A DNA stretch of 64,000 nucleotides, taken from the NCBI GenBank assembly GCA_013306675.1, contig JABLUY010000006.1:1-64000 (forward strand), written 5' to 3'. Each line of letters starts with the position of its first letter. The stretch's first letter is position 1. Source of the stretch: Thraustochytrium sp. TN22. Lineage: Eukaryota; Sar; Bigyra; Thraustochytrida; Thraustochytriidae. This document shows, in pieces, positions 30,665 to 40,723 of this stretch. Both the position numbers and the translations under genes were made by a program. The notes beneath the pieces were generated by a model. It was not told the DNA's origin, did no database searches, and was given only the letters and a program-made list of their open reading frames with translations.

Positions 30665-33163
30665 ATGGCGGCGGCGTCGGCGGGCGGCGGGCTGCCGGAG
30701 GAGCTGATGGCGGCGCTGCTGCGCGCGGGCGGCGGCGGCGGCGGCGCGCGCGGCGGGGACGGCGGCGGGTCGCCGGCGTCGCTGTCGGTGTCGCTGCGGT
30801 CGAGCCTGTTCGAGGACGACGAGCTGGCGGCGAGCCCAGGGCTGGCGGCGCGCGTGGGCGCGGCGTCGCCGGCGGACGGCCTGCTGCTGGAAGAGCTGGA
30901 GGCCGTGCGGTACGAGAAGCGCCTGCTGGAGGTGAACTTCGCGCGCGTGGAGCAGAGCGCGGCGCAGCGGCTGCGCGAGACCACGCGCCGATTCGAGGAG
31001 CAGGTGCGCGCGCTCAAGCGCCGCGCGGAGGAGGCGGAGCGCAGCGTGCCGGAGCTGCGGCGGCGGCTAGACTTGGCGCGCGCCGACCTGGCCTCCGTGC
31101 AGTGCTCAGCGGCGCAGTACGACCAGCTCAAGGGCCTGGCCGAGGACGAACTCACCGTGCGTGAGCTGGTGCTGGTGCGCGTCTTCGAGCACACGGCGTC
31201 TCTGCGCGCGCAGCTGGCGGAGGCCACGGCGCAGCAGGAGCGCGCGCTCACGGCGCAGGCACAGTGCGACGCGCGCGTGGAGCACGCCGAGGCGCGCCTG
31301 GCCGCCGAGGTGGGCAAGCTGCAGGCGCGCCTGCGCGAAGCCGAGGCAGACTTGGCGCGCGCACAGGACGAGGCGCACACGCACAAAGAGAAGCACCTCG
31401 AGAGCCTGCGCGAGCTGGACCGCGTGCGCGAGGACGGCCAGCGCGCCGGCGAGCTGCGCGCGCGGATCGGCGACCTGGAGCGTGAACTGGCGGCCGCGCG
31501 CCAGCTCGGCCACGGCGCCACGGCGCAGGGCGAGGCGGCGCAGCAGACGCTGGCGCTCAAGGCCGGCGAACTGGAGCACGCGCTGCGCGACCTTGAGCTC
31601 GTCAAGCAGGACAAGGCGTACCTGGCGCGCGAGGCCGATGCGCGCAAGCTAGAGGCGGCGCGCCTTGCCAGCGACCTGGCCCGCGAGCAGGACCGCGCGC
31701 GCGCGCTGCAGGATCACCTCGACGAGGCGCGCGAACACTTGCACGAGGCGCGCAATCAGGCCAAGTCAGACTACGAGGACCGCCTGGCGCGAGACGTGGA
31801 GCAGGCGCGCGAGGAGCATCGGCAGCAGCTTGCGCAGCTGCGCGACGCGCAGCTCGGCGCCGCCGAGCGCGAGGCACGCGGCCTGCGCATCGCACGGCAG
31901 GAGGCCCAGGCCGACGCTGATACGTTGCGCGCGCAGCTCGCCGACGCGCAGACCGCCCTCGACGAGGCCCGCCTGCAGCTCGCCTCCAAGGACGCAGCGC
32001 ACGAGGCCGCGCTCGCGCACGTCCGCGGCGACCTGAGCCGCCGTGCTTTCGAGATCGAGACGCTCTCCGCCACTGTTGACGCCAAGATGGCCGCGGCGCG
32101 CAAGCTCGAGCTCGAAAACCAAATGCTCAGAGACAAGTTCGACATCTTGCGCGACGACTTCGCCGCGCTCGAGACCTCCACGGCCAAGGCCATCCTTGAG
32201 CGCACCGCGCGCATCGCCACGCTCGAGGAGAAGGTCCGCGCCTACGAGGCGCTCGAGCTAGAGCTCGACCACGCCGTCGTCGACCAGGCGCGCCGCCGCG
32301 CCCGCCTCGGCGATGACGAGGACCCGGCCGACGCTGCCGCGAGCCCCTCCTCGCGCTCGCCCATGGAAGGCGCGCTCGCTGCGCTGCCCTCGGCCGCGCA
32401 GCGCCGTGTACAGCACAGCGTGCTCTTGGCCGAGAAGTTGCTGCGCGCCGAGCGCGAGCTCGAGGCCGCACGCCGCCACGGCCGCGAGCTCGAGGCCGAC
32501 CTGCGCCGCGTGCAGGCGCAGGCGCGGTCCGCCGCCGACCTCGCCGCCGGCGCCTCGCAGCCACAGGCCTTTTTGCTCGACAAGCTCAAGGACCGCGACG
32601 CCCAGCTCGAGGACGCTAATCTTGCGCTAAGCGCTCTGCGGGAGGAGCATGCCGCGCTCAAGCGCCAGCTCGCCGACACCGAACGCGTTCGCGACGCCCT
32701 GCACGCCGATCTACAGCGTGTGCTCGACAACCGCCGCGCCCTCGAGCGTGCAGCCCTTCCCGGCGCCACGTCCCGATCTCCTGCGCGCTCGGAAGGCGGC
32801 GCTCCGCGTGCCGCAGCGGCCGGCGCCTCCGCCTCGCCGCGGCCGCCTCGCTCTCCACAATCCGCGCCCCTCGCCGGCCGCAATCCAGGCCTGCGTGTAC
32901 ATACGGGCGCTCGCCGTCAGCAGGTCCCAGACTCCATCCTCGAGGAGGTCGACCTCCCGGACCAGCCCTTGCACACGGTTGACGAGCTCGCGCAGAGCGT
33001 GACCAGTCTCGCCAGCCTCGAGTCCTCCTCCTTCGTTCTCCTCCGCCAGGACGACCACGGCATTCCCTTGCCGCGCTGGTACCGAAAATTGCGCCAGACC
33101 CCGCGTCCGGGCGATGCTGGCGATGCTGACGAAGATGACGGCCATGACGCTGGCGACGCATGA
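30665..33163 (+). CDS. PIBF1: PIBF1/CEP90-like centriolar satellite coiled-coil protein
   Basis: 832 residues, almost entirely coiled coil; human PIBF1 is 757. In animals PIBF1/CEP90 acts at centriolar satellites and distal appendages in ciliogenesis. Recalled human segments align in order. AAQYDQLKGLAEDELTVREL corresponds to [26 protein letters not shown]-type QDKAYLAREA is followed by YEDRLARDVEQ, corresponding to YENKLHDELEQ. RRVQHSVLLAEKLL corresponds to RRLKQSVHLARRVL. LLDKLKDRDAQLEDANLALS corresponds to [20 protein letters not shown]. A Gly/Ser-rich N-terminus and a Ser/Pro/Ala-rich C-terminal tail flank the homologous core. Its presence implies that the organism builds centrioles and flagella at some stage. 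Confidence 0.88.
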   Translation: MAAASAGGGLPEELMAALLRAGGGGGGARGGDGGGSPASLSVSLRSSLFEDDELAASPGLAARVGAASPADGLLLEELEAVRYEKRLLEVNFARVEQSAAQRLRETTRRFEEQVRALKRRAEEAERSVPELRRRLDLARADLASVQCSAAQYDQLKGLAEDELTVRELVLVRVFEHTASLRAQLAEATAQQERALTAQAQCDARVEHAEARLAAEVGKLQARLREAEADLARAQDEAHTHKEKHLESLRELDRVREDGQRAGELRARIGDLERELAAARQLGHGATAQGEAAQQTLALKAGELEHALRDLELVKQDKAYLAREADARKLEAARLASDLAREQDRARALQDHLDEAREHLHEARNQAKSDYEDRLARDVEQAREEHRQQLAQLRDAQLGAAEREARGLRIARQEAQADADTLRAQLADAQTALDEARLQLASKDAAHEAALAHVRGDLSRRAFEIETLSATVDAKMAAARKLELENQMLRDKFDILRDDFAALETSTAKAILERTARIATLEEKVRAYEALELELDHAVVDQARRRARLGDDEDPADAAASPSSRSPMEGALAALPSAAQRRVQHSVLLAEKLLRAERELEAARRHGRELEADLRRVQAQARSAADLAAGASQPQAFLLDKLKDRDAQLEDANLALSALREEHAALKRQLADTERVRDALHADLQRVLDNRRALERAALPGATSRSPARSEGGAPRAAAAGASASPRPPRSPQSAPLAGRNPGLRVHTGARRQQVPDSILEEVDLPDQPLHTVDELAQSVTSLASLESSSFVLLRQDDHGIPLPRWYRKLRQTPRPGDAGDADEDDGHDAGDA

Positions 33164-34137
33164 CAGAGATTGAGTTGGTCTGGTAGTCACAATCATCACA
33201 CAAATGTGCGATGCGACACTGAGAGTGAACAAAGCTTGACTCCTTCGCGCCGTCGGCTGGGCGTTACCTCATGACCAAGTAGTGTCAGCGCGGGCTCTAC
33301 TAAAATCGTAGGCTCTCCGAGTCCTCAAGCCTCGAGGCTTTACGAGACCTGACCTGTTGGAGAGGTGTACCTGCCAGACACAGAGGCGGCGGCTACGCGT
33401 CAAAGAAATGCACGGCCCGCCAAAACTGCCAGCCCAGCTCCTCCGCCGGGTCGCCTTCTGGCTTTAACACTCACGTTCACGTTAACTGTAAGTCACACAT
33501 GGCTGAGATACCTTCAAGTTCAACTTCAAGGCTTGGCAGGCACTTGATGCAAGTTGAACTTGAAGCAACGCTGCCCGGTTCTCTGCGCCGTTTCCACAAC
33601 CGTCCTCAACCGCCAGGGACCACCTGCCACTGTCCAGTGTGCGTCCCCCGACGTGCGCCGTGCAAGGTGGGGGGGAATGTCGGCTCCAAGCCGGCGGCGC
33701 CGCCGCGAGGTAGGCGCAAACCTAGAGTAAACCATAGAAACCGCCCGCGCGGGGCGCTGTGGGGCCGTTTGGAGGCAGTGGGCGCGCGCAGCAGGGGGGG
33801 AGAGGCGGCCGCCGCGGCGAGGATCCATCGATTCGACGGGCCTCGCAGCCAGAATCGCATCCAAACCCGAGATCGACGAGCACGAACTCGAGCTCGCTAG
33901 CGCAGACCGAGGCCGAGGGCGACGACAGGTACGTGCATGGCGCGCGCGGCTCGCGTGCAGCTGCCGAGGCGCCGGCGGCGCTGCGGCGGGTGCTGGTGCA
34001 GGGCTGGCGCATCATGGTGATGGTCTGGGCCGAATTTGGCGGTTGCCGAGACATCGTGCGGCTGCGGCTGCGGCTGCGGCTGCGGCGGCGCGGAGCAGGA
34101 GCGAGGAGGCTGACGGCGCGCGAGCAATGCAGGCAAG
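33164..34137. other. Intergenic region with a possible 5'-UTR intron of the epimerase gene
   Basis: No gene seen. Less GC-rich near 33170-33500, probably PIBF1 3' sequence. A CAG/GTACGT donor-like site at 33929 and a TGCAG acceptor-like site ending at 34132, six bases before the epimerase ATG, would define a 204-nt leader intron. That length resembles the second CENP-W intron. This is a prediction only. Confidence 0.35.
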
Positions 34138-35190
34138 ATGGCGGAGGGCAAGACGAAGGTGTGCATCACCGGTGCCGGCGGCTTCATCGCCGCCCACCTG
34201 GGCAAGAAGCTCAAGGAGCAGGGCAAGTACGTGGTGGCCGTGGACTGGAAGAAGCAGGAGTTCTTCGAGGAAAAGGAGTTCTGCGATGAGTTCAAGCTGC
34301 TGGACCTGCGCTCGCTGGCCAACTGCGTCAAGGCGACCGAGGGCTGCGAGGAGATCTACAACCTGGCCGCCGACATGGGTGGCATGGGCTTCATCCAGTC
34401 CAACCACTCGGTGCTCTTCTACAACAACACCATGATCTCCTTCAACATGGTGGAGGCCGCCCGCCGCGCCGGCTGCAAGCGCTTCTTCTACGCCTCCTCG
34501 GCCTGCGTGTACAACGAGTCCAAGCAGGAGGACGAGGCGAACCCGGGCCTCAAGGAGGAGGACGCCTGGCCGGCGCAGCCCCAGGACGCCTACGGCCTCG
34601 AGAAGCTCGCCTCGGAGGAGCTCGCCATGCACTACGGCCGCGACTTCGGCTTCGAGGTGCGCATCGCCCGCTTCCACAACGTCTACGGCCCGCACGGCAC
34701 GTGGACTGATGGCCGCGAGAAGGCCCCGGCTGCCTTCTGCCGCAAGGCGCTCACCTCCACCGAGGAGTTCGAGATCTGGGGCAACGGCGAGCAGACCCGC
34801 TCCTTCATGTACGTCGATGACTGCATTGAGGGCATCCAGCGCCTCATGGACTCCGACTTCAAGAAGCCCATCAACCTCGGCTCCGACGAGATGGTCTCCA
34901 TGAACCAGATGGCCGACATCGTCATTGAGCTCGCCGGCAAGACTGGCCAGCTCAAGCACAAGCACGTCCCGGGCCCCGAGGGCGTGCGCGGCCGCAACTC
35001 CGACAACACCCTCATCAAGAAGGTGCTCGGCTGGGCCCCCGGCATCGACCTCAAGTCCGGCCTCAAGAAGACCATGGACTGGATTGAGGCCCGCATTGAG
35101 GAGCGCAAGGCCAGCGGCGTTGATGTCTCGTCCTTCCAGTCCTCCAAGGTCGTCACCCAGTCCACCGAGTCCCTTGACTCGCTCAACTAA
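34138..35190 (+). CDS. GME: GDP-mannose 3,5-epimerase
   Basis: Converts GDP-D-mannose to GDP-L-galactose (and GDP-L-gulose) in the cytosol (EC 5.1.3.18). 350 residues, close to the plant enzyme, and collinear with it. It belongs to the extended SDR family, with an N-terminal NAD-binding glycine motif (TGAGGFIAAH, 11-20). Catalytic residues known from Arabidopsis (C145, Y174, K178, K217) fall exactly 22 positions earlier here: C123 (SSACVY), Y152 and K156 (YGLEK), K195 (GREKAP). The segments NLAADMGGMGFIQSNHS and GPEGVRGRNSDN are nearly invariant in the family. In plants the product feeds ascorbate; in thraustochytrids L-galactose is a main scale sugar, so a cell-surface role is likely (inference). 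The stop lies about 95 bp before the mobile element at 35286. Confidence 0.97.
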   Translation: MAEGKTKVCITGAGGFIAAHLGKKLKEQGKYVVAVDWKKQEFFEEKEFCDEFKLLDLRSLANCVKATEGCEEIYNLAADMGGMGFIQSNHSVLFYNNTMISFNMVEAARRAGCKRFFYASSACVYNESKQEDEANPGLKEEDAWPAQPQDAYGLEKLASEELAMHYGRDFGFEVRIARFHNVYGPHGTWTDGREKAPAAFCRKALTSTEEFEIWGNGEQTRSFMYVDDCIEGIQRLMDSDFKKPINLGSDEMVSMNQMADIVIELAGKTGQLKHKHVPGPEGVRGRNSDNTLIKKVLGWAPGIDLKSGLKKTMDWIEARIEERKASGVDVSSFQSSKVVTQSTESLDSLN

Positions 35191-35287
35191 GCTACATAAA
35201 CCTGAAACGACACGCCGCGAACTTTTTGTTGCGAGCTCAAATCATGTTTCAAGTGCCAATGATCAAGTTTTTTTAACACCGAGTCAG

Positions 35288-35303
35288 TGGTATTCGTAGT
35301 AGG
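35288..35303 (+). repeat. Left terminal inverted repeat of the element
   Basis: TGGTATTCGTAGTAGG, the exact reverse complement of 41431-41446, preceded by AG and the candidate duplication GAGTC. Confidence 0.65.
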
Positions 35304-35755
35304 TGGCTCCACGTTGAGCTGAGGACTTGGCCAACTCAGACCCTTTCGGTAATCAATCAAATGCCAAAGCGAGCGCGGCGTCGGGCGCGGGGGTCCAGGG
35401 GATGGGGCTGAGCGCGCCCGCGCGGTCCTGCGCGGCGTCCTTGTGAGCTTGAGTTGGCGCGGCGCGATCCCGCCATGATGAGGGGCCCAAGCAGGGCAGC
35501 GCGCGGGCGGCCTCTCGTGCGTGAGCAGTAAGGCCAGGGGGGGCGTGCGGGGGAGTGGGGAGGCGTCAGGGGAGGCGAGGGAAGCCTTGCTGAGCTTTTC
35601 TTGGCCAAAGGTGCAGAGGGCGGGACCTGATTTGCGCTTCTTGCTCAAGAAGGACCTGGAGGACGCCAACACGGAGCGCCCAAGCGGGCTCGGCGCCCTA
35701 CAAGGGACTGGAAGTTCAAGTTCTACGTTGGAAAAGCGTTTGTCTTGAGCTTAGG

Positions 35756-37147
35756 CTACTCTCCACGGCCTCCAGGGTCTACGAGCGGTTCCTGTTCGCT
35801 CGATTCATCGTCACTCTCGGCGCACGATTTGTTCTGCCGCGCCGCGCGGCCCCTTCCTTGGCGACAAGGCCGCTCTTCACCTACCGAAGGGTCGATCTGC
35901 CTCTCTCGCTCGTCATCGCCATCCTCAGCATCCCAGCTCTCGTGGTCGTCATCGTCGTCCTCATGGTTGGTGCACGGCGCCAACTCTGTGGCCGTGTGCC
36001 GCTTCCTGTTGTTGCTGCTGCTCCCATCGCCGCCGCTGCTGCTGCTTCTTAGCCCCTCCAGTTTATTGCGCTTCGTCTTGAGCCTGGCAAGCTTGGCACG
36101 AAGTTGTCTGTCTCTTGGAAACGGGTCTCGCTAGCTCACCTTCCACACTTCCTCGTTGTGCCGTCCGCGTCGAGTGGGCCCAGATTGGGCCTGTCGACGC
36201 GGACACGGCACACATCGTCCTGAGCCCACTGCTCCCAGGAGCAGGTGACGGCCCTTGCGGGGCCATGCCTTGGTCAAGCGCGTGCTCAAGCGTTCCCGCA
36301 TACTGCTCTGCCAGCCTCTGTCACTTACTTCGCCTCCACGACGCCAAAGCTGGCCCCGCGCCGGTACTCGCGCGAGCGCTTGTGCGGCGGTGCCGTCGCC
36401 GTTGCGGCGCGAAAACTTCGTTGGCAGAAGTCGGCTGCCGCCCAGGATGATGGCAAAGTCGATTCCCCAAGTGTTTCCACCGGTACTTGAGCCTGCCGAA
36501 GTCGAAGCCGAAGTCGTGGATCTCGTCACGCGTGTAGGTTGCGCATAGCGCAAAACGGAAGAGACGTGTCGCCGAGGTCCTATCCGTGTGCTGCTAGAGT
36601 ACCTGGATGATCTTTTGCCGCAGGAGCTCGTCCTTCTCCGCTGTGCGTATGGGAGGGAGCGTCTCTGGAGCCTTCCGCTCGAGCAGCTCAGGCGCCGCAG
36701 GGTAAACGATCTCCGCCATCCTCTTGACCACCCTCGGCATGGCGCGCAGCAGCTCGGCCCAGTCCTGTTCGCCCGAGTCGTCCCCATGAGCCGAGTCGAT
36801 TTGGGCGAGCTTTGGCACCGACCCTGGAGAGCGCCTTCACAGACCACCCGAAGACTGCGTACAAGACGCGGGCGGAGGCGAGCCTGGACCTCTCCACCAG
36901 CACGGCCGACTCGTTGATGATGAGATCACTGTCACCATGAGGCATCTTGCGTTACTGCACGAGCTTGCGCGTGGGCTTCACACCCGACACGCGCTCCTCG
37001 GGTTGCCCGGCGATCTCCATAGCGCTCGTAGCGCACTTGCAAGGGCAGTTCAGGCACTTGCTGCTCTTGCTGAGACGCCTCTTCTTTCACGTGCACGTCA
37101 GCGCAGGCAGATTCTTTCAGCATGGGCAGCAGCCGCACGCCTGACAC
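35756..37147 (-). other. Element-internal coding-like region in several frames
   Basis: Several partial minus-strand frames follow one another. First is a Cys-rich stretch (RLSKSSKCLNCPCKCATS near 37060), better kept in the right arm as CTCKKKRLSKSSKCLNCPCR. Next is a segment ending in FGWSVKALSRV (about 36830), then a helical segment (LLRAMPRVVKRMAEIVYPAA, about 36720). Last is an acidic tail (NHEDDDDDHESWDAEDGDDE, to 35756). No single frame joins them. The region may be an intron-containing nuclear protein gene or a decayed one. The Cys-cluster spacing recalls CXC-type DNA-binding motifs, which is weak evidence. The proximal 430 bp has a diverged counterpart at 52424-52856. Confidence 0.3.
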
Positions 37148-37376
37148 GCACCTACGTCGCAGCTACACGCCATACTCGTGCTCGGAGTGCTGAGCCCGCC
37201 TCTCCGAGGTCGTTAGGCTGGACGGGACTCTGGTCTGCGCCGCGGCTCAAACCATTTCTGACTGCCCTACACGCCTGCCAGAGGCCCAAAGCACCGCCAA
37301 CAGAGCTTGCACGCACCTGCACTCTCGCGCGCGCGTCCGCGCAAGGGCTTGTCCTGCCTCCGCCGGGCACGCCTAG

Positions 37377-37541
37377 CTAGAGCCTGTTTGCTCTGTTGCT
37401 CGCTCGGTTTTCATCCGACAGCACCAAGACGTCATGAGTCAGAGGTCCAGACCTCGGCAACCGCCGTGTCTCGCCGTTGGGCCAACGACGCCAATCGAAA
37501 AACCCGCTTCCGAAACTTGAACATCCTTCATGGTGCGCCAT
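37377..37541 (-). CDS. 54-residue frame following the shared leader motif
   Basis: Starts at the ATG that closes the 28-bp leader motif (37539-37566) and encodes MAHHEGCSSFGSGFFDWRR and 35 more residues. No family recognised. It may be the first exon of the frames further left. The evidence for it is position: the same leader precedes the ATG at the other end of the element. Confidence 0.3.
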   Translation of the reverse strand: MAHHEGCSSFGSGFFDWRRWPNGETRRLPRSGPLTHDVLVLSDENRASNRANRL

Positions 37542-37566
37542 GGTGCTGGCTCCGAAAAGTCCTCAC
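37539..37566 (-). promoter_or_regulatory. Leader motif, internal copy
   Basis: 28 bp ending in an ATG, with core AGGACTTTTCGGAGCCAGCA, matching 41393-41420 at 27 of 28 positions in the same orientation. Both copies lie directly in front of an ATG. A shared promoter/initiator or untranslated leader is inferred. Confidence 0.5.
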
Positions 37567-37620
37567 TCGCGCTGATAAAATAAAATGAAAGCCCACGCAC
37601 TGAGCCGGGGCGCCAGCCGC

Positions 37621-39816
37621 TCACCACCCAAACATCGTTATGTATTGAAAGGTGTCTGTCGTTCTTCCTTGCTCGAAGTCGTCAATGAGCGTGTCCAGAT
37701 TTTGTGCGCCGCAAACGATGTTGATCAGACGTTCCCAGGCGGGATAGTCTCCTTGCACGGTATCAAGTGCTTCTTCCGCGACCCGTCTGAGCATACCCTT
37801 GATCATGTCACAGCGCTCCGCGAACTCACGCATCTTGCGTGGGACGCGGAGGCCAGCGTTGAGCACGCGGCCCGTGTTGTTGGACGAAAAGGATACGATG
37901 GCGTACTCGAGGATCTGCGAGTCGGCAGCCACGCGGTGGACAACCGTGGGGCTCTGCATCTTCCCGCACAAGCAGGGCGAAGTCGAAGGGCAGTCGTGCG
38001 TCAGAGACACCTGCACTTTGTCGGGGGGCATGTGGCTGTATTTCGCAGCGATTTCCTTGTGGCGCGCCGCGACGGCCTCGAGGTCCGGCTGAAAGTTCGT
38101 CTCGGCGAGCCGTACCGTCTCTTCGGGGGTCGCCATGCAGTCGAAATCCACGAGGAAGCTCGGGCAGGTCATGTTGAAACAGTCGGAGTCGTACGTCAAG
38201 TACATGTCCGGCGAGCCTGCCGGTGCCCCGGGGGCCTGGGCAGGCGCATCGTTGAAGGAGGTGTTTCGCCACCCGGGTGTGGGGTGCTCCGCCGCTTTCC
38301 CGGGAAGAAACTTGGCCAAGACAACTTCGAAGGTGTCCGGGTTTCTCGTGTTGCCGGTGTGATGGCGGTAAAACATCTGCGGGACCTGAGAGCTCTCGCA
38401 TAGGTGCACGCCACGGCCGATGGGGTAGTCGAAGGGCACGCCGAGAGCATCGCACATCTTGTTGATGCCTGCGTCGGAGAGGCACGCGACTCGCGGCTTG
38501 ACGGCGGCGGTGCCGATCCACCCAAGCTCGACGCGGGCGGGGGCGGGGCCGTCCTCGTCCTCGTCGTCGTAATCAAAGATACGAGACGGCCTCCGGGGCC
38601 CCCGAACCCTGTCTTCGTCAACGCCGTATTCGACCCAAAAGTTCGGGTCGCGGTGGTCGGTCACGTCGATCGAGCCTTCCACGCCGTACTTGGCGAGAAG
38701 CGCCCTGCGGTGGCCCTCAAAAAGCGCCTCGCGAACCGGGTTGTGCACAAGGGAGATGCCTGTAAGTGCCACGCCCTTGTTCTCACGGTAGTTTCTGTAG
38801 CACTTGCCATTCCTGTCCGGAAAATGAAGGCTGATGCCGTTGTCGAAGGCGAGCACCACGGCCGACCAGTTCGTTGACATGGGCAAGAGCGGCAGGGTGC
38901 ATGCCCCGGTGCAGGTCGAAGTGGGTCCACCGGTGCCGAACTTTCCACTGCTGACGTCCTTCAGGTAGTTGTGCAGGGCCGTCTCGCAAAGGTCTGTGAG
39001 ATCGCGATGCGACGCGTACCTGATCGCAGCGCGCAACAGGCCTCGGACGAGGCGGTACCCCCGGTCACCAGCAGCGAAACTGCCAGCGTTAGCATCCCGC
39101 ACTGGGATACCGTTCATCATCAGCACGATGGGCTCACACGGACCGACGTTGAGCGCCACGACCTCGCCCTCGCTTGGGACGCGGATGTAGACGGCGCGAA
39201 ACTTGTCGTGCGTGGACGGGTCGTCACCCGGGTCGGTTTGCGGGGCGTTCTCGTTCCAGACGCCCTGCACATCGTTGGCGAAAAGGCGCATTCGATGGAC
39301 GTGGCAGGATGCATCCACCGCCGCAAAGCGCGTGCCTTTCGCGTTGTCCGAGAGGAGCGTGGAGTCCAGCAGCGCGAGAGACCCAGGGGTGTTCTTCCGC
39401 AGGTGCGCCAGGTGCTTCTTGAAGGGGGCCCACGCATTGCGTTTGGGCTCGGGCTCGCCCATGGCCTCCGCGAGGACCGTGCTCCGGCCGATGATGCGCG
39501 CCATCACATCGTTCCCAACGAAAAAGTACTTTGCGGGCACCTGGAACGCAAAGCCGCGTGTCTTGTTGCCCCACCAGCGCGGCTCCGTGACCGGCGTGGT
39601 CACGAAGACCGGCCACGACGGCGGCTGGGCGGCGCAGGGCTGCGCCGCGCTGCCGTCGCTGGGCGCGCCGCCGCCGCCGGGCGCGCTGCCGCTTTCGGTC
39701 TTGCGCTTCTTCGCGGCGCCCTTGCCCACGGACGCTTCCTCCATGACGGCGACCGGCTCGTGTTCGCGCTCACGCTCCATGGCGACGGCGCCCCGCGCTT
39801 CTGCCCTCGGCGGCAT
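37621..39816 (-). CDS. Unrecognised 731-residue element protein, left-arm copy
   Basis: Uninterrupted frame from ATG 39816 (starts MPPRAEARGAVAMERERE). The N-terminus is basic with a nuclear-signal-like KKRKTE. A globular body of about 640 residues follows, broken by an acidic loop (DYDDEDEDG near 400) and with cysteine clusters (TSTCTGACT; SPCLCGK). Sampled motifs: WWGNKTRGFAFQVPAKYFFVG, HFPDRNGKCYRNYREN and MTCPSFLVDFDC. I do not recognise the family and see no nuclease, polymerase or helicase motif. Codon use looks selected and the frame is intact, so it may be functional. It is the largest protein of the element and identical to the copy at 49695-51890. Confidence 0.7.
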   Translation of the reverse strand: MPPRAEARGAVAMEREREHEPVAVMEEASVGKGAAKKRKTESGSAPGGGGAPSDGSAAQPCAAQPPSWPVFVTTPVTEPRWWGNKTRGFAFQVPAKYFFVGNDVMARIIGRSTVLAEAMGEPEPKRNAWAPFKKHLAHLRKNTPGSLALLDSTLLSDNAKGTRFAAVDASCHVHRMRLFANDVQGVWNENAPQTDPGDDPSTHDKFRAVYIRVPSEGEVVALNVGPCEPIVLMMNGIPVRDANAGSFAAGDRGYRLVRGLLRAAIRYASHRDLTDLCETALHNYLKDVSSGKFGTGGPTSTCTGACTLPLLPMSTNWSAVVLAFDNGISLHFPDRNGKCYRNYRENKGVALTGISLVHNPVREALFEGHRRALLAKYGVEGSIDVTDHRDPNFWVEYGVDEDRVRGPRRPSRIFDYDDEDEDGPAPARVELGWIGTAAVKPRVACLSDAGINKMCDALGVPFDYPIGRGVHLCESSQVPQMFYRHHTGNTRNPDTFEVVLAKFLPGKAAEHPTPGWRNTSFNDAPAQAPGAPAGSPDMYLTYDSDCFNMTCPSFLVDFDCMATPEETVRLAETNFQPDLEAVAARHKEIAAKYSHMPPDKVQVSLTHDCPSTSPCLCGKMQSPTVVHRVAADSQILEYAIVSFSSNNTGRVLNAGLRVPRKMREFAERCDMIKGMLRRVAEEALDTVQGDYPAWERLINIVCGAQNLDTLIDDFEQGRTTDTFQYITMFGW

Positions 39817-40010
39817 TGCGGTATGCTGCCCCCGCGCTTTCTGCGGAACTACAACCAGCCCAGCCCGGGCCGACCCGACCGTCACCGCAAGCTAACAGCG
39901 ACAGCGACAGTGGAACTACTCCTAAAAGTAGGGCCGCCCGAGTGGTGGTGGCACCGGCGAGACCCCCCAAAAGATAGCGAGACCGCGCGAGACCGCGTTG
40001 GCCGTGGCCT

Positions 40011-40070
40011 TGCGTGGCCGTGCGTGGCCGTGCGTGGCCGTGCGTGGCCGTGCGTGGCCGTGCGTGGCCG
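40011..40070. repeat. TGCGTGGCCG decanucleotide repeat, six copies (left arm)
   Basis: Six perfect copies between the 731-residue gene and the BTB-like gene. The mirror array at 49441-49500 has the same copy number. Confidence 0.95.
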
Positions 40071-40135
40071 TGGTGCCAGAGAGGCTCTCGCTCTCGCGTA
40101 GCATGTGTAGAGTCGAGAACGCCTCGGCGATTTCG

Positions 40136-40594
40136 TCAGAGCTCGTCAGAGAGCACGTCGATGTCCAGGCTGGGCAGGCCCAGGGCACGCACGGGCGCCC
40201 GGGCCGCCCAGAAGTCTCTGCGTAGGTGCACGAAGGGGCGATTGGCGGCGTGCTTCGCGCAGAGCATCGCCTTGCAAGCGGCCTGGAGGCGGGCTGTCTG
40301 CTCCATGTGGCGAAGATCCAGGAGGTGGCGCAGAGCCGCGCCGTCGTCGTCCTCCAAAACGGCGAGCAGCTCTTCCTCGTAGGCACACGCGAGCTGCGCG
40401 ACGCCGTGCTTGACGGCAAGCGCGTGGAGGTCCATGAGCACGTTCGTCGAGCTGATCTCCCAAATGGAGCCCCTGCGGTTGATGCGAAGACAATGTGCGA
40501 AGAAACGCTTGCCCGTGTGACGGTCGGGCGCATCGATGACGAGCCCACCGAAGCAGACGGTCAAAGGACTCCACTGGCTTGGAGACTGTGCCAC
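40136..40594 (-). CDS. Small BTB/BACK-like helical protein, left-arm copy (start unresolved)
   Basis: About 150 residues to the stop at 40136; no ATG marks the upstream end, so the start or a splice site is unresolved. NVLMDLHALAVKHGVAQL, followed by YEEELLAVLEDDDGAALRHL, resembles the C-terminal helices of BTB domains (N-V-L-LL-A-KYG-L-L, then a BACK-like helix). An adjacent frame just upstream reads LTVTINFPGGTVSKPVESFD. BTB domains mediate protein-protein contacts; the assignment is tentative. Confidence 0.4.
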   Translation of the reverse strand: MAQSPSQWSPLTVCFGGLVIDAPDRHTGKRFFAHCLRINRRGSIWEISSTNVLMDLHALAVKHGVAQLACAYEEELLAVLEDDDGAALRHLLDLRHMEQTARLQAACKAMLCAKHAANRPFVHLRRDFWAARAPVRALGLPSLDIDVLSDEL

Positions 40595-40723
40595 CAGGGA
40601 AGTTGATGGTCACCGTGAGCTCGCCCGGGCCGGCGCGCGCCTTGGTCGGCGCCTTCGGGACGGGCTGTTCGCAAGCGTCGCGAAAAAGCAGATTGAGGAT
40701 CGCCGGGGCGGCCTCCTTCTAGC

